From: Dickeya fangzhongdai
Lineage (GTDB): Bacteria > Pseudomonadota > Gammaproteobacteria > Enterobacterales > Enterobacteriaceae
Direction of reading: 5' to 3'
Assembly (NCBI RefSeq): GCF_002812485.1
Contig: NZ_CP025003.1
Location: 682,001 to 746,000, forward strand
DNA length: 64,000 nt
Below are positions 1 to 11,109 of this stretch, piece by piece; the first letter of the stretch is position 1; each line of letters opens with the position of its first letter. The notes beneath the pieces are model-generated. The model was not told where the DNA came from and made no database searches. It worked only from the letters and a program-made list of their open reading frames with translations. A program made the translations under genes and the position numbers.

Positions 1-2
1 GT

Positions 3-362
3 AACCAGGGCGTGAAGAACATCATGCTGATGCAGCAGCGCCTGCAGGCGGGGGAAAGTCCGGCGGCCGAACTGGTTAAAAGCGTATCCTTGATACTGGC
101 CGGTTTCCTGCTGGTGGTGCCGGGATTTTTCACCGACTTTCTCGGCTTGTTGCTGCTGCTGCCGCCAGTGCAGAAGCACCTGACGCTCAAGCTGATGCCG
201 CACCTGCAAATCTGGCGCGGCCGTCCGGGTCCGGGCGGTCACGGCGGGCAGGGCAATGTGTTTGAAGGCGAGTTTCAGCGCAAAGACGAGCACGAGCGGC
301 TGGACAAGTCCGATGACGACCGCCACGACGGCAATCCACCCAACGATTCCTCACCGCGCTGA
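3..362 (+). CDS. fxsA: FxsA family membrane protein, 3' part
   Basis: This is the C-terminal part of FxsA, an inner-membrane protein whose overproduction in E. coli relieves F-plasmid exclusion of phage T7. The reading frame is open at the left edge, so the start and first membrane segment lie outside the window. What is visible is a conserved cytoplasmic stretch (NQG..., LMQQRLQ), one strongly hydrophobic segment (roughly residues 30-55 of the visible part, with PGFFTDFLG), and a hydrophilic Gly/Asp/Arg-rich tail, as in the family. It lies just upstream of groES as in E. coli. The first in-frame GTG at 12 is unlikely to be the true start because conserved residues precede it. Confidence 0.9.
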   Translation, partial: NQGVKNIMLMQQRLQAGESPAAELVKSVSLILAGFLLVVPGFFTDFLGLLLLLPPVQKHLTLKLMPHLQIWRGRPGPGGHGGQGNVFEGEFQRKDEHERLDKSDDDRHDGNPPNDSSPR

Positions 363-444
363 CCCCGGCCGGAAGGGGCGCGGAACGGCGCCGGGCGCAG
401 GCCGGCGGAAAAATTTCACTTAACGCAAAAAAAATTTCTTTTTT

Positions 445-476
445 CCCTTGAAGCGTCGTGAAACGTCCCCACTTAG
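445..476 (+). promoter_or_regulatory. Sigma-32 heat-shock promoter of groESL
   Basis: A CCCTTGAA -35 element (445-452) and a CCCCAC -10 element starting at 467 are separated by 14 bp. This matches the sigma-32 consensus and closely resembles the E. coli groE promoter. It sits about 80 bp before groES. Confidence 0.85.
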
Positions 477-522
477 TTCACCACAAGGCCGGATGCCAGA
501 GTGCGTCCGGCGTTTAACCTAA

Positions 523-849
<327 letters not shown>

Positions 850-867
850 TCTCACGTAATCATCTGA

Positions 868-2541
<1,674 letters not shown>

Positions 2542-2592
2542 TCTGCCGCGCGACCGCAGCAATATTCTTGCTGTGGTGCCTGTCGCACTGTA

Positions 2593-2626
2593 AAAACTAC
2601 CCGGCTTCGGCCGGGTAGTTTTTTTT
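2593..2626 (+). terminator. groESL intrinsic terminator
   Basis: A GC-rich stem, CTACCCGGC paired with GCCGGGTAG around a TTCG-type loop, is followed by a run of T residues 52 bp after groEL. Confidence 0.9.
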
Positions 2627-2827
2627 AAGGGCTGCCGGTATGCAGGGTGAGCGCAGGAACGTACCTCATGTGTGATGAGGTTTGGCTACCCGCTAGTTTG
2701 CAACAGGGTGTGAGCCGGGCTGATAGATTGTGTAAAAATTACTCAAATCGTTAACAGGCGGTTCAGAGCCTGTTATCAGCGTACGATTCTTCGCTACACT
2801 GAGCATCTGCGCTACAATAAGCGCGTT

Positions 2828-3043
2828 TATACCTTTCATACTTCAAGTTGCAGGTGTGTTGGCTGCGTTCAAATCGGCTTACGCCAATTTGTCGTTCATC
2901 CCGGTCACTTACTTATGTAAGCTCTCGGGGATTCATTCGGTTGCCGTGTTACAAGGCGCTAATGAGCCTTGCCCTGAAGGGCCAACGCGTAGCGTTGTTC
3001 AACACGCCAGCGTGTTGTCCTGCAACTCGAATTATTTTGGGTA
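2828..3043 (+). repeat. ERIC element, long form with about 71-bp insert
   Basis: The ends (TATACC..CATACTTCAAGTTGCAG and TCCTGCAACTCGAATTAT..GGGTA) and the core (GGTCACTTACTTATGTAAGC, GGGGATTCA) match the ERIC/IRU intergenic repeat. The element is about 216 bp rather than 127 bp because roughly 71 bp are inserted just before the right end. The insert carries its own palindromes, for example CAACACG..CGTGTTG. It fills most of the groEL-ubiC gap (2640-3079), in which I see nothing else except probable ubiC promoter sequence. Confidence 0.85.
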
Positions 3044-3079
3044 GATTTTATTTATTAAACACCGGGTGGAATGGGATAC

Positions 3080-3595
3080 ATGTCTGATAAGGCGTTGGCT
3101 AGCCTGCACTCGGTTGAGTGGTGCGCGCCTGAAGATTTACCCGCGTCAGTGGTGGACTGGTTGGTTTACCGCGATTCTATGACGCGTCGTCTGGAACGGC
3201 ATTGCCTGCGGCTGACCGTGGAGGTTAGCGAAGAGCAGTTTGTGTCGTCGCTGGATATGGCTGGCGAATCGGCGCTGTTGCCGCTGAGTGAACGTTATTG
3301 GCTGCGTGAGGTGACGCTGCTGGGTGATGGCAAGCCCTGGTTATTCGGCCGCACGGTAATACCGGAGCAGACGCTGGAGGAGGCCGATATTGACCTGACG
3401 CAGATCGGTAACACGCCGCTGGGGCGTTATTTGTTTCTGCAGGGACCGCCGCCGCGCGATGTGATTCAGACCGGCCGAAGCGGGGCGCTGTGGGTGCGGC
3501 GTTCACGTTTGCTTTTGTCGGGCAATCCGTTGCTGATCACCGAGCTGTTTTTGCCGGATGCCCCCATTTATTTCCCCGACGCCCATCAGGGCTGA
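3080..3595 (+). CDS. ubiC: Chorismate pyruvate-lyase UbiC
   Basis: UbiC converts chorismate to 4-hydroxybenzoate and pyruvate, the first committed step of ubiquinone synthesis in the cytoplasm. The 171-residue product has the family features: DSMTRRLE near the N-terminus, SERYWLREVTL (about 70-80), GRTVIPEQTL, LGRYLF, and the C-terminal WVRRSRLLLSGNPLLITELFLP. I chose the ATG at 3080 because GGTGGA lies 9 bp upstream. The alternative ATG at 3071 abuts that sequence with no spacer. ubiA follows directly after the stop codon, as in E. coli. Confidence 0.95.
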   Translation: MSDKALASLHSVEWCAPEDLPASVVDWLVYRDSMTRRLERHCLRLTVEVSEEQFVSSLDMAGESALLPLSERYWLREVTLLGDGKPWLFGRTVIPEQTLEEADIDLTQIGNTPLGRYLFLQGPPPRDVIQTGRSGALWVRRSRLLLSGNPLLITELFLPDAPIYFPDAHQG

Positions 3596-3616
3596 GTGCA
3601 GAAGGAGAATCAGGCG

Positions 3617-4480
3617 TTGGAAAGACTGTTAACGTCAGAACGCTGGGGCGCGTATTGTCGCCTGATGCGTATCGACAACCCGATTGGCACCCTGTTGTTG
3701 TTATGGCCGACACTGTGGGCATTGTGGCTGGCAGGGCGAGGAACGCCGGCACCCTGGACGCTGCTGGTGTTCGTGGCGGGCGTGTTCCTGATGCGTGCGG
3801 CAGGGTGTGTGATCAATGACTACGCCGACCGCCATTTCGACGGTCATGTTAAACGCACCGCCGCGCGTCCGTTGCCGGCTGGCTTGGTGAGCGAACAATC
3901 CGCCAAGGTGCTGTTTGTCGTGCTGGTGTTACTGGCGTTCGGCCTGGTGCTGACCATGAATCCGTTGACCATCTGGTTATCGGTCGCCGCGCTGGCGCTG
4001 GCCTGGGTATACCCATTTATGAAGCGCGTCAGCCATCTGCCGCAACTGGTGCTGGGCGCGGCGTTTGGCTGGTCGATCCCGATGGCTTACGCCGCTGTCA
4101 GCGAATCATTGCCTGCCACCTGCTGGCTGATGTTTTTTGCCTATATCTGCTGGACCGTCGCTTACGACACCGAATACGCCATGGTGGATCGCGACGATGA
4201 CCTCAAGATCGGGATAAAATCCACCGCCATTCTGTTTGGCAGTCACGACACCCTGATTATCGGCGTACTGCAACTGATGACGCTGGTGGCGATGCTGGCG
4301 CTGGGGCGGATGATGGGGCTGAGTCAGGTTTTTTACTGGTCGGTGCTGGCGGCCGCCGCCTTGTTCGCTTATCAGCAGAAACTGATTGCCGGGCGTGAGC
4401 GCGATGACTGTTTTCGGGCGTTCAAAAACAATAACTACGTGGGGATGGTGCTGTTTTTCGGCATCCTGTTCGGTCTGTAA
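3617..4480 (+). CDS. ubiA: 4-hydroxybenzoate octaprenyltransferase UbiA
   Basis: UbiA is an inner-membrane prenyltransferase that attaches the octaprenyl chain to 4-hydroxybenzoate, the product of the upstream ubiC. The two Mg-prenyl-diphosphate motifs are visible: NDYADR (about residue 75) and DRDDD (about 195), among roughly eight to nine membrane segments. Length is about 287 residues, normal for the family. The start is a TTG at 3617, chosen because AAGGAG (3602-3607) lies 9 bp upstream. A GTG at 3596, directly after the ubiC stop, is in frame but lacks a ribosome-binding site. The octaprenyl donor is made by IspB, encoded at 56.1-57.1 kb in this window. Confidence 0.95.
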   Translation: MERLLTSERWGAYCRLMRIDNPIGTLLLLWPTLWALWLAGRGTPAPWTLLVFVAGVFLMRAAGCVINDYADRHFDGHVKRTAARPLPAGLVSEQSAKVLFVVLVLLAFGLVLTMNPLTIWLSVAALALAWVYPFMKRVSHLPQLVLGAAFGWSIPMAYAAVSESLPATCWLMFFAYICWTVAYDTEYAMVDRDDDLKIGIKSTAILFGSHDTLIIGVLQLMTLVAMLALGRMMGLSQVFYWSVLAAAALFAYQQKLIAGRERDDCFRAFKNNNYVGMVLFFGILFGL

Positions 4481-4501
4481 CCGTTTTCCTGGTAATAAAT
4501 G

Positions 4502-4530
4502 CAGCCCTGCGGAGTCGATCCGCAGGGCTG
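4502..4530. terminator. Bidirectional terminator between ubiA and plsB
   Basis: CAGCCCTGCGG and CCGCAGGGCTG form a perfect stem between the convergent genes ubiA and plsB. There is only a weak T tract. Confidence 0.65.
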
Positions 4531-4534
4531 ATTA

Positions 4535-7012
4535 TCACTCGGTTTCTTCTTTTTCGACGATACTGGCGGCAGGTTCGCTATCGTCGCTTTCCTGCGCCAG
4601 ACTGGCGCTTTCAATCGTCAGCTTCACTTCCGGAGTCAGCAGCTCGCCCAGAATGGCGTAAATCGCCTGGACGTGTTCCAGCACTGCATCGCCGCTGTCA
4701 CTGACATACCCTTCGTTACGCAACGTGTTGACCAGCGTTGAGAACACCGCCTTGTCGAAAAACTCCGGTGCGTTGATACCGTGCAACACCGAAAGACGCT
4801 GCGCCATGCTGCGGCTCTCTTTCTCCAGCGCGCCGCGGCTGATGGTCGGGTTGGCGTTCAGCAACGCCAGGGTAATAGCGTAACGCTGCAGCGTTTCGCG
4901 GACACCGGCGGCCAGCAATTGCAGCGCGCGGATACGCGCCGGGTTCAGTTCCAGCCCGCCGTCCTTATTCAGAATCAACTGCTGACGTGCCAGCTCGGAC
5001 ACCAGCGAATCCAGTACAGCGGACAGTTCGGACTTCTTGTAATGCAGGAACAATTCGGCCTGCAGCAGCGGATAAATCAGCGTTATCTGGCGCAGCAGTT
5101 CTTCGGTGGTGATCCGGCGATAATGCATTACGATGCTGGCAACCAGTGATGGCAACACCAGCATATGGTGAATGTTATTGCGATAGTACGTCATCAGCAC
5201 CGCCTGCTCGCGCGGCAGGATAATAATGTCGCCGACGTTGTCCTTTTCCACCTCGAACTTGTCCATACCGAGCGCGTGTTCCAGCAACTCGGCGGCGGTT
5301 TTGTTCGGCACGGTGATATCGCTGCTGTAAGGAACGTTACGCAACAACTGCAGATAACACTCCAACTGCTCTTCCATCTGCTCGCGCGTCAGCGCCCGCT
5401 GGCGGGAAGCCAACAGCGCGGTGCAGCACAGGTTCATGGCGTTGGCCGCCGCCGCGTTGTTGATGCGCACCATGATGTCGTCGGCGATATCCTGTACGGT
5501 CGGCGTCAGCCAGGCCGGACGTTGCGGATCGATAGGATCGATGGCGTCGCGCCACTGCGGCACGCGGTTGTTGAGGTAGGTGGTCAGCGACAGCGGCTCG
5601 CCGATGTTAACGTACCCCTGGCCGAGATTACGCAGCTTGCGCAGCCCGCGCACCATCTGCAGGAAGCCTTCTTTTTCCTTGGTGGCGCCGCGCAGCTCTT
5701 TGGCGTAGGTGCCCACTTCCATCACGTGTTCGTAGCCGATGTAAATCGGCACCAGCGTGATCGGGCGGGTGCCGCCGCGCAGCATCGCCTGAATGGTCAT
5801 CGCCAGCGTGCCGGTCTTCGGCTCCAGCAAACGGCCGGTGCGAGAACGGCCGCCTTCGACGAAGTACTCCACCGAATAACCGCGGGTAAACAACTCGCCC
5901 AGATACTCGCGGAACAGGGTCGAATAGAGCTTGTTGCCTTTGAAGGTCCGGCGGATGAAAAAGGCGCCGAGACGGCGGAAGATCGGACCGGCCGGCCAGA
6001 AGTTAAGGTTGATGCCGGCGGCGATGTGCGGCGGCACCAGCCCCTGATGGTAGAGCACGTAAGAGAGCAGCAGATAGTCCATGTGGCTGCGGTGGCAGGG
6101 AACATAGACGATTTCATGCCCGTCCTGCGCCAACTGGCGTACCCGCTCGGCATTGTGCACGTTGATGCCCTGGTACAGACGGTTCCAGGTCCAGCCCAGC
6201 ACACGGTCGGATAGCCTGACGGCTTCATAGGAGAAGTCGGCGGCAATCTCTTCGAGCAGCGTGATGGCGTTCTGCTGTGCCTTGTCGTGGGAAATCTTCT
6301 TGACCCGCGCCTCATCATCAATCGCTTTGGCGATGGCGCGGGAAGACAACAGCTTGTTGAACAACTCCTGACGAACCGGTAAACGCGGGCCGACGGCCGC
6401 CAGTCGCAGACGGGAGAAGTGCATACGCGCCACGCGCGCCAGTTTGTGGGCGATGGTCTTGTCGGTGCCGTGCTCGGTCGCCATGTAACGCAGCGAAACG
6501 GGAACGGAGAAACGCACAAAGCTGTCGCGACCCAGCCACAGAACGGCGAAGAATTTCTCTATGCCGTTCAGCAACCGCAGATGCGGCGTGTCCTGATTCT
6601 GGCCTTCGCGGCCTGGGGAACGGCCGAACATGACCGACACCGGCACCATCTGTATGTCGAGTTCCGGATTGTTGCGATGCAGATCCAGATAGTCGTGAAA
6701 CAACTTTATCGACTGCTGTTTGGGCACGTAGTAACGGAACAGACGCGGGCCGTCGTTGACAAATACGTGGCTCGGCAAGGTTTTTCCGTCGATCTGCAAC
6801 GGCTGCAACGGATCGGGCAGATTGAGCTCCAGACATTTGGTGCGCAGAGTCAGCAGATCCGCCTTGGAATTGTAGGGCAGCACATAGAAGATCGGCCGCG
6901 CCGGATCCAGACGTTGTTCGTTAACGGGATCCTGTGGGATAACCTTACTCTTTACCAAGAGTTTTAGTGGGAAATTCAGTAGTTTATAGTAGATTCTACG
7001 CCAACCTGACAT
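4535..7012 (-). CDS. plsB: Glycerol-3-phosphate acyltransferase PlsB
   Basis: PlsB transfers a fatty acyl chain to the sn-1 position of glycerol-3-phosphate, the first step of phospholipid synthesis at the inner membrane. The 825-residue protein (E. coli has 807) contains the acyltransferase motif HRSHMD, with His307 and Asp312 as the H-x4-D catalytic pair. It also has the glycerol-3-phosphate-binding [11 protein letters not shown] and the [14 protein letters not shown]-terminus. I chose the ATG at 7012 on that N-terminus; 12 further codons upstream are open but unconserved. It is divergent from dgkA, as in E. coli, which couples synthesis and recycling of lipid precursors. Confidence 0.98.
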   Translation of the reverse strand: MSGWRRIYYKLLNFPLKLLVKSKVIPQDPVNEQRLDPARPIFYVLPYNSKADLLTLRTKCLELNLPDPLQPLQIDGKTLPSHVFVNDGPRLFRYYVPKQQSIKLFHDYLDLHRNNPELDIQMVPVSVMFGRSPGREGQNQDTPHLRLLNGIEKFFAVLWLGRDSFVRFSVPVSLRYMATEHGTDKTIAHKLARVARMHFSRLRLAAVGPRLPVRQELFNKLLSSRAIAKAIDDEARVKKISHDKAQQNAITLLEEIAADFSYEAVRLSDRVLGWTWNRLYQGINVHNAERVRQLAQDGHEIVYVPCHRSHMDYLLLSYVLYHQGLVPPHIAAGINLNFWPAGPIFRRLGAFFIRRTFKGNKLYSTLFREYLGELFTRGYSVEYFVEGGRSRTGRLLEPKTGTLAMTIQAMLRGGTRPITLVPIYIGYEHVMEVGTYAKELRGATKEKEGFLQMVRGLRKLRNLGQGYVNIGEPLSLTTYLNNRVPQWRDAIDPIDPQRPAWLTPTVQDIADDIMVRINNAAAANAMNLCCTALLASRQRALTREQMEEQLECYLQLLRNVPYSSDITVPNKTAAELLEHALGMDKFEVEKDNVGDIIILPREQAVLMTYYRNNIHHMLVLPSLVASIVMHYRRITTEELLRQITLIYPLLQAELFLHYKKSELSAVLDSLVSELARQQLILNKDGGLELNPARIRALQLLAAGVRETLQRYAITLALLNANPTISRGALEKESRSMAQRLSVLHGINAPEFFDKAVFSTLVNTLRNEGYVSDSGDAVLEHVQAIYAILGELLTPEVKLTIESASLAQESDDSEPAASIVEKEETE

Positions 7013-7140
7013 AACAACCAGAAGCCTCTTGTTAGCAATGCGGGCCAAGGATACCAGAAACCCGGCAGGATATCTGTGGTGATGAGACCATGACGACGCG
7101 TTAAAATTGCGGCCAATGACAAATTAAAGGTGGAGTAAGC

Positions 7141-7506
7141 ATGAACAAAACAACCGGAATAACCCGCATCATCAAGGCGGCGGGTTATTCGCTACAAGGG
7201 TTGAAACAGGCATGGCGGCACGAAGCGGCATTTCGCCAGGAGTCATTACTCACGCTTGCTGCGATTATTATTGCCTGCTGGCTGCCGGTTTCAATGGTGG
7301 AACGGCTGTTGTTGATCGGTTCCGTGGTGCTGATCGTGCTGTTTGAGCTGGTCAATAGCGCTATTGAAGCGGTGGTGGATCGGGTCGGCATGGATTACCA
7401 CGAATTGTCCGGCCGGGCGAAGGACATCGGTTCGGCGGCGGTATTTGTCGCCTGTTTGCTGGCGACCGGAGTATGGGGGGCGATACTGTGGAATCGTTTT
7501 GCGTGA
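7141..7506 (+). CDS. dgkA: Diacylglycerol kinase DgkA
   Basis: DgkA is a small trimeric inner-membrane kinase that phosphorylates diacylglycerol to phosphatidate, recycling lipid left over from osmoregulated-glucan synthesis. The 121-residue protein has three membrane segments and the family signature [13 protein letters not shown] (about 70-82), which contains the catalytic and metal-binding glutamates. The ATG is preceded by AGGTGGAG. It is divergent from plsB and lies about 110 bp before lexA, the classic plsB-dgkA-lexA order. Confidence 0.97.
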   Translation: MNKTTGITRIIKAAGYSLQGLKQAWRHEAAFRQESLLTLAAIIIACWLPVSMVERLLLIGSVVLIVLFELVNSAIEAVVDRVGMDYHELSGRAKDIGSAAVFVACLLATGVWGAILWNRFA

Positions 7507-7570
7507 CGCTTTGCATAATCGCAGAAAAATCCGCGCAATAGCGATATCGCGGTTCCCATCGGCACTTTCC

Positions 7571-7586
7571 CTGTATATACTCACAG
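7571..7586 (+). promoter_or_regulatory. LexA (SOS) box 1
   Basis: CTG-N10-CAG (CTGTATATACTCACAG) lies 30 bp upstream of lexA and is identical in layout to the E. coli lexA operator 1. Confidence 0.95.
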
Positions 7587-7591
7587 CGAAA

Positions 7592-7607
7592 CTGTATAAA
7601 CAACCAG
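7592..7607 (+). promoter_or_regulatory. LexA (SOS) box 2
   Basis: CTG-N10-CAG (CTGTATAAACAACCAG) begins 21 bp after the first box and 9 bp before the lexA ATG. The pair of boxes implies the usual tight autorepression. Confidence 0.93.
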
Positions 7608-7615
7608 GGGGCGGA

Positions 7616-8227
7616 ATGAAAGCGCTAACTACCAGACAACAGCAGGTTTATGATCTGATTCGCGATCATATTTCACAAACCGGTATGCCGCCCACCCGGG
7701 CCGAAATCGCCAGTCAGCTTGGCTTCCGTTCGCCGAATGCGGCTGAGGAACATCTCAAGGCGCTGGCGCGTAAAGGCGTTATTGAGATCGTCACCGGCGC
7801 TTCCCGCGGTATTCGCCTGCTGATGGAAGAAGAAGATCAGGGATTGCCGTTGATCGGTCGCGTCGCCGCCGGTGAACCGTTGCTGGCGCAACAGCACATC
7901 GAATGCCACTATCAGGTCGACCCGGCGATGTTCAAGCCCAGCGCCGATTTCCTGCTGCGGGTCAGCGGGATGTCGATGAAAGATATCGGTATTCTGGACG
8001 GCGACCTGCTGGCGGTGCATAAAACGCAGGATGTGCGTAACGGCCAGGTGGTGGTCGCGCGCATTGAAGATGAAGTGACGGTCAAGCGACTGAAAAAGCA
8101 GGGCAATGTTGTGCAACTGCTGGCGGAAAACAAAGAGTTCGCTCCAATCGTGGTCGATCTGCGTGAGCAGAATTTCTCGATTGAAGGATTGGCGGTTGGC
8201 GTAATCCGCAACAGCGACTGGAGCTAA
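7616..8227 (+). CDS. lexA: SOS repressor LexA
   Basis: LexA represses DNA-damage genes and self-cleaves when RecA is activated. The 203-residue protein has an N-terminal winged helix ([27 protein letters not shown]), the cleavage site Ala85-Gly86 in VAAGEP, and the Ser120/Lys157 catalytic dyad (VSGMSM, TVKRLKK). It is one residue longer than the E. coli protein. The ATG at 7616 follows AGGGGGCGGA. Two SOS boxes overlap its promoter. Unlike E. coli, no dinF follows; downstream is a tandem-repeat array and the convergent zur gene. Confidence 0.99.
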   Translation: MKALTTRQQQVYDLIRDHISQTGMPPTRAEIASQLGFRSPNAAEEHLKALARKGVIEIVTGASRGIRLLMEEEDQGLPLIGRVAAGEPLLAQQHIECHYQVDPAMFKPSADFLLRVSGMSMKDIGILDGDLLAVHKTQDVRNGQVVVARIEDEVTVKRLKKQGNVVQLLAENKEFAPIVVDLREQNFSIEGLAVGVIRNSDWS

Positions 8228-8365
8228 CGCCCCTGCTTTAGTCCGCCTTTGAAGGATGGATGCTGCCGCCCATGCAGGTGTTCAGCTTGTCTGGATGAAC
8301 GCCTGTACTGCCCGGTACTTTGACCGGGCTGAACGTGATGTATGAATTCAGGGACGCGTGGTGTA

Positions 8366-8510
8366 TTCAGGAAGAATCACTTTATTCAGAACGAATAACT
8401 GTCTTTAGAACGAATAGCTGTTTTCAGAAAGAATAGCTGCCTTCAGAACAAATAGCTGCCTTCAGAACGAATAATGTATTCATTAAGAATCATGTATTTA
8501 GAAAGAGTAG
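8366..8510. repeat. 19-bp tandem-repeat array, eight copies
   Basis: Units start at 8366, 8385, 8404, 8423, 8442, 8461, 8479 and 8497. The first six are exactly 19 bp apart and the last two steps are 18 bp. The central copies approach TTCAGAACGAATAGCTGCC, with outer copies more diverged (shared core TTNAGAANGAAT). The array fills the 303-bp gap between the convergent lexA and zur genes and stops about 20 bp from the zur stop. The period is not a multiple of three, and no gene is evident in the gap. Confidence 0.85.
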
Positions 8511-8530
8511 TGTGAAGCAATGCTTCACAC

Positions 8531-9040
8531 TTAGCGTTTCTTCACCATGATGCTGTGATCATGATTACAGCTGTCCCGATGTTCGCAGGACTCCACCTTC
8601 TGGCATTCGCCACACAAGCCGTGGGCTTCCACCACACTGTGACGCAGAGCGAAGCCAGCCTGTTTCGCCAACTGGTGCAGCGTTTCCTCAACGCCTTCCG
8701 TCTGACGTTCCGTCACCTGCCCGCAGCGGTCGCATATAAACAATGCCGAAGTATGGCTATGTTCTTCGAAATGATGGCACAGCACATAGCTGTTGGTGGA
8801 CTCCACCTTGTGGATAAAACCTTGTTCCAGCAGGAAATCCAGCGCGCGATAAACGGTGGGAGGCTTGGCCTGAGGCTCGGAAACGCGAAGCAAATCCAGC
8901 AGATCATACGCGCTGATCGCACCGGGTTGCTGGGCCATCAAGCGCAACACTTCCTGACGCTGTGGCGTCAGACGCACATTGCGTTGCTGGCAAAGCTGTT
9001 CAGCCTGGGCAACAAGTTTGTCCGGATTGGTTGAATCCAT
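8531..9040 (-). CDS. zur: Zinc uptake regulator Zur (Fur family)
   Basis: Zur is the zinc-loaded repressor of high-affinity zinc uptake and zinc-independent ribosomal protein genes. The 169-residue protein has the Fur-family winged helix (RLTPQRQEVLRLM, about 23-35; PPTVYRALDFLLEQGFIHKV, about 59-78). It also has the structural zinc cysteines in CDRCGQ and CGEC and a His-rich regulatory site (HHFEEHSH). The start follows an ordinary ribosome-binding site. It converges on lexA; E. coli has dinF and yjbJ between the two genes, and neither is present here. Confidence 0.96.
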   Translation of the reverse strand: MDSTNPDKLVAQAEQLCQQRNVRLTPQRQEVLRLMAQQPGAISAYDLLDLLRVSEPQAKPPTVYRALDFLLEQGFIHKVESTNSYVLCHHFEEHSHTSALFICDRCGQVTERQTEGVEETLHQLAKQAGFALRHSVVEAHGLCGECQKVESCEHRDSCNHDHSIMVKKR

Positions 9041-9103
9041 TGCAGTAACCCTGAAGCGAGTGTGAAATCATGGCGGCATCTTACCATGACTGAATAAAAA
9101 CGC

Positions 9104-9140
9104 CGAGATGGCTGCCGCAAGGTTGCGCTAGGCCATCTCT
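9104..9140 (-). terminator. Possible minus-strand terminator upstream of zur
   Basis: GAGATGGC and GCCATCTC form an 8-bp stem with a long loop. Read on the minus strand it is followed by GGCGTTTTTATT. It could end transcripts coming from yhaK before zur. The rest of 9041-9292 shows nothing recognisable. Confidence 0.4.
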
Positions 9141-9292
9141 CGTCACACTGCATAACTGGCGATTCATTTTCTTCATAGCGGAATCCCTGCCGTGTACCGG
9201 CCTGATTCGCGGCGCCGGCACCGCCCTGAAACCTGGTGGTCAGGGCGGAAGGCAACATGCGTGGCGGGACTTTGTACGAGCACGGGTCAGGC

Positions 9293-9997
9293 TTAGACCA
9301 CCAGATCGATCAGCAATGCTCGTGTGGCGGTTTCCGCCCGGATGATAAGGCTGTTTTCCTGCTGAACAAACGCGCCGTCGCCGCAGCGCAATACGTTGGG
9401 AATCGCAGCGCTATTGCCGTTGATGCTGATCGTGCCGTGAATCGATTGCAGATAGGCGCGGTTGCCGTTTAGCGTCAGGTTGTGCTGCTCGCCGGCCGCC
9501 AGATTCAGATGGTGGATCCACACCTGCTGACGCAAATGAAAGGCGCTGGCCGACTCATCCGGCGATGCCAGCAACTGGTAAGGTTGGTCTTTTAGCGCTA
9601 ACCGCTGCAAACACCGGTTTTCCCGCGTTGGGCAGGCGTCCAGCCACAGTTGCAGCCGGGTCAGCGGCGTGTCGTCGCCGATATTGTGTTCGCTGTAACT
9701 AACGTTGGGCTGGGCGGCCAGCAGCAAGGCTTCGCCCGCTTTGGCGCGGGTATGATTACCGTTGCTGTCGCGGTATTCCGCCTCGCCCTGCAACAGGATG
9801 TTCAGAATGTCGACGCGCGGATAGGTTCGTGGCTGAAAAGAGGCACCCGGGGCCAGCACTTCCTGATTGAGCACCCGCAGCGAGGCGAAACCCAGTAGAT
9901 CAGGATCAAAGTAATGACCGAAAGAAAAGGTGTAACGTGCCTGCAACCAGCCATAGTTAGCCTGGCCGCATTGTTCTGCTGCTCTGCTAATGATCAT
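9293..9997 (-). CDS. yhaK: Pirin family protein YhaK
   Basis: YhaK is a cytosolic bicupin of the pirin superfamily; E. coli YhaK is described as sensitive to oxidants, and its enzymatic role is uncertain. The 234-residue protein matches it closely: GQANYGWLQARYTFSFGHYFDP (about 11-32), the cupin motif around PRTYPRVDILN, and the C-terminal RALLIDL. The His residues of the metal-binding pirin site lie in the first of these segments. It is divergent from the LysR-type gene yhaJ, about 110 bp apart, which suggests regulation by YhaJ as proposed for E. coli. Confidence 0.93.
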   Translation of the reverse strand: MIISRAAEQCGQANYGWLQARYTFSFGHYFDPDLLGFASLRVLNQEVLAPGASFQPRTYPRVDILNILLQGEAEYRDSNGNHTRAKAGEALLLAAQPNVSYSEHNIGDDTPLTRLQLWLDACPTRENRCLQRLALKDQPYQLLASPDESASAFHLRQQVWIHHLNLAAGEQHNLTLNGNRAYLQSIHGTISINGNSAAIPNVLRCGDGAFVQQENSLIIRAETATRALLIDLVV

Positions 9998-10106
9998 GGT
10001 ATTCGACCCTGAGAATTATTGATAAAGCGATAGTAATTGTCTGGACGATGGATTGTTAGCCAGTTAATCTGGTCGGTACGTTCAAAAATCCTGAATGAGT
10101 GAAGAA

Positions 10107-11003
10107 ATGGCAAAAGAACGGGCATTAACACTAGAAGCTTTAAGGGTCATGGACGCCATCGATCGCCGGGGAAGTTTTGCTGCCGCTGCAGATGAACTGG
10201 GGCGAGTCCCGTCCGCTCTGAGTTATACCATGCAGAAACTGGAGGATGAACTGGATGTGGTGCTGTTCGACCGCTCAGGCCATCGCACCAAATTCACTAA
10301 TGTCGGACGGATGCTGCTGGAGCGGGGACGAATTCTGCTGGAAGCCGCCGACAAACTAACCACGGATGCCGAAGCGCTGGCGCGAGGATGGGAAACCCAC
10401 CTGACCATCGTGGTGGAAGCGCTGGTGCCGACCGAGCACTTTTTTCCGCTGTTGGACAAGCTATCGCTAAAGGCCAATACCCAGGTGTCATTATTGACCG
10501 AAGTGCTGGCCGGGGCGTGGGAACGGCTGGAGCAGGGGCGAGCGGATATCGTTGTCGCGCCGGACATGCACTTTCGTTCGTCTTCAGAGATCAACACCCG
10601 CAAACTCTATTTGATGAAAAACGTGTATGTGGCCAGCCCGGACCACCCGATTCACGATGAGCCCGAACCGTTATCGGAAGTGACTCGTGTCAAATACCGG
10701 GGTATTGCTATCGCTGATACCGCTCGCGAGCGTCCGGTGTTGACGGTGCAACTGCTGGATAAACAGCCGCGCCTGACCGTGAGTTCGATGGATGACAAGC
10801 GCCGGGCGTTGCTGGCCGGGTTGGGGGTGGCGACCATGCCGTATGAGCGGGTGGCGCAGGATATCGCCGAAGGCCGTCTGCGAGTGGTAAGTCCGGAAGA
10901 TTCCATGGAAGCTCAAATTATCATGGCATGGCGGCGCGACAGTATGGGCGAAGCCAAGGCGTGGTTTTTACGGGAAATTCCGCGCATATTCAACGCGTTT
11001 TGA
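10107..11003 (+). CDS. yhaJ: LysR-type regulator YhaJ
   Basis: YhaJ is a LysR-family transcription factor; in E. coli it responds to quinone-like and nitroaromatic breakdown products and activates neighbouring redox genes. The 298-residue protein has the N-terminal winged helix (LEALRVMDAIDRRGSFAAAA, about 8-27, and SALSYTMQKLE) and the effector-binding domain with the RVKYRGIA and MAWRRDSMGEAK segments conserved with E. coli. I chose the ATG at 10107, which gives the E. coli start MAKERALT; an ATG four codons upstream (10095) is possible. Neighbours yhaK and yqjG are the expected partners. Confidence 0.93.
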   Translation: MAKERALTLEALRVMDAIDRRGSFAAAADELGRVPSALSYTMQKLEDELDVVLFDRSGHRTKFTNVGRMLLERGRILLEAADKLTTDAEALARGWETHLTIVVEALVPTEHFFPLLDKLSLKANTQVSLLTEVLAGAWERLEQGRADIVVAPDMHFRSSSEINTRKLYLMKNVYVASPDHPIHDEPEPLSEVTRVKYRGIAIADTARERPVLTVQLLDKQPRLTVSSMDDKRRALLAGLGVATMPYERVAQDIAEGRLRVVSPEDSMEAQIIMAWRRDSMGEAKAWFLREIPRIFNAF

Positions 11004-11024
11004 TGGCGGCATGAAGGCAAAATA

Positions 11025-11062
11025 CAACGCCGCCGGTTGGCTAAAATCAACCGGCGGCGTTG
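11025..11062. terminator. Bidirectional terminator between yhaJ and yqjG
   Basis: A perfect 15-bp stem (CAACGCCGCCGGTTG with its complement) around an 8-base AT-rich loop lies between two convergent genes. Confidence 0.8.
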
Positions 11063-11109
11063 TTGTGTCTGGAGCGTGTCGGTAAATCGTACGCGCTGTT
11101 CACCAGAGA

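Noticed and set aside
2848..3087. Short open frames across the ERIC element before ubiC
   Set aside because: They read through repeat sequence, and the same frames are broken in other ERIC copies in the window.
8366..8510. CRISPR array for the 19-bp repeats, or for the 14-bp repeats at 32070-32168
   Set aside because: There are no unique spacers between units, the repeats are direct head-to-tail and too short, and no cas genes are present.
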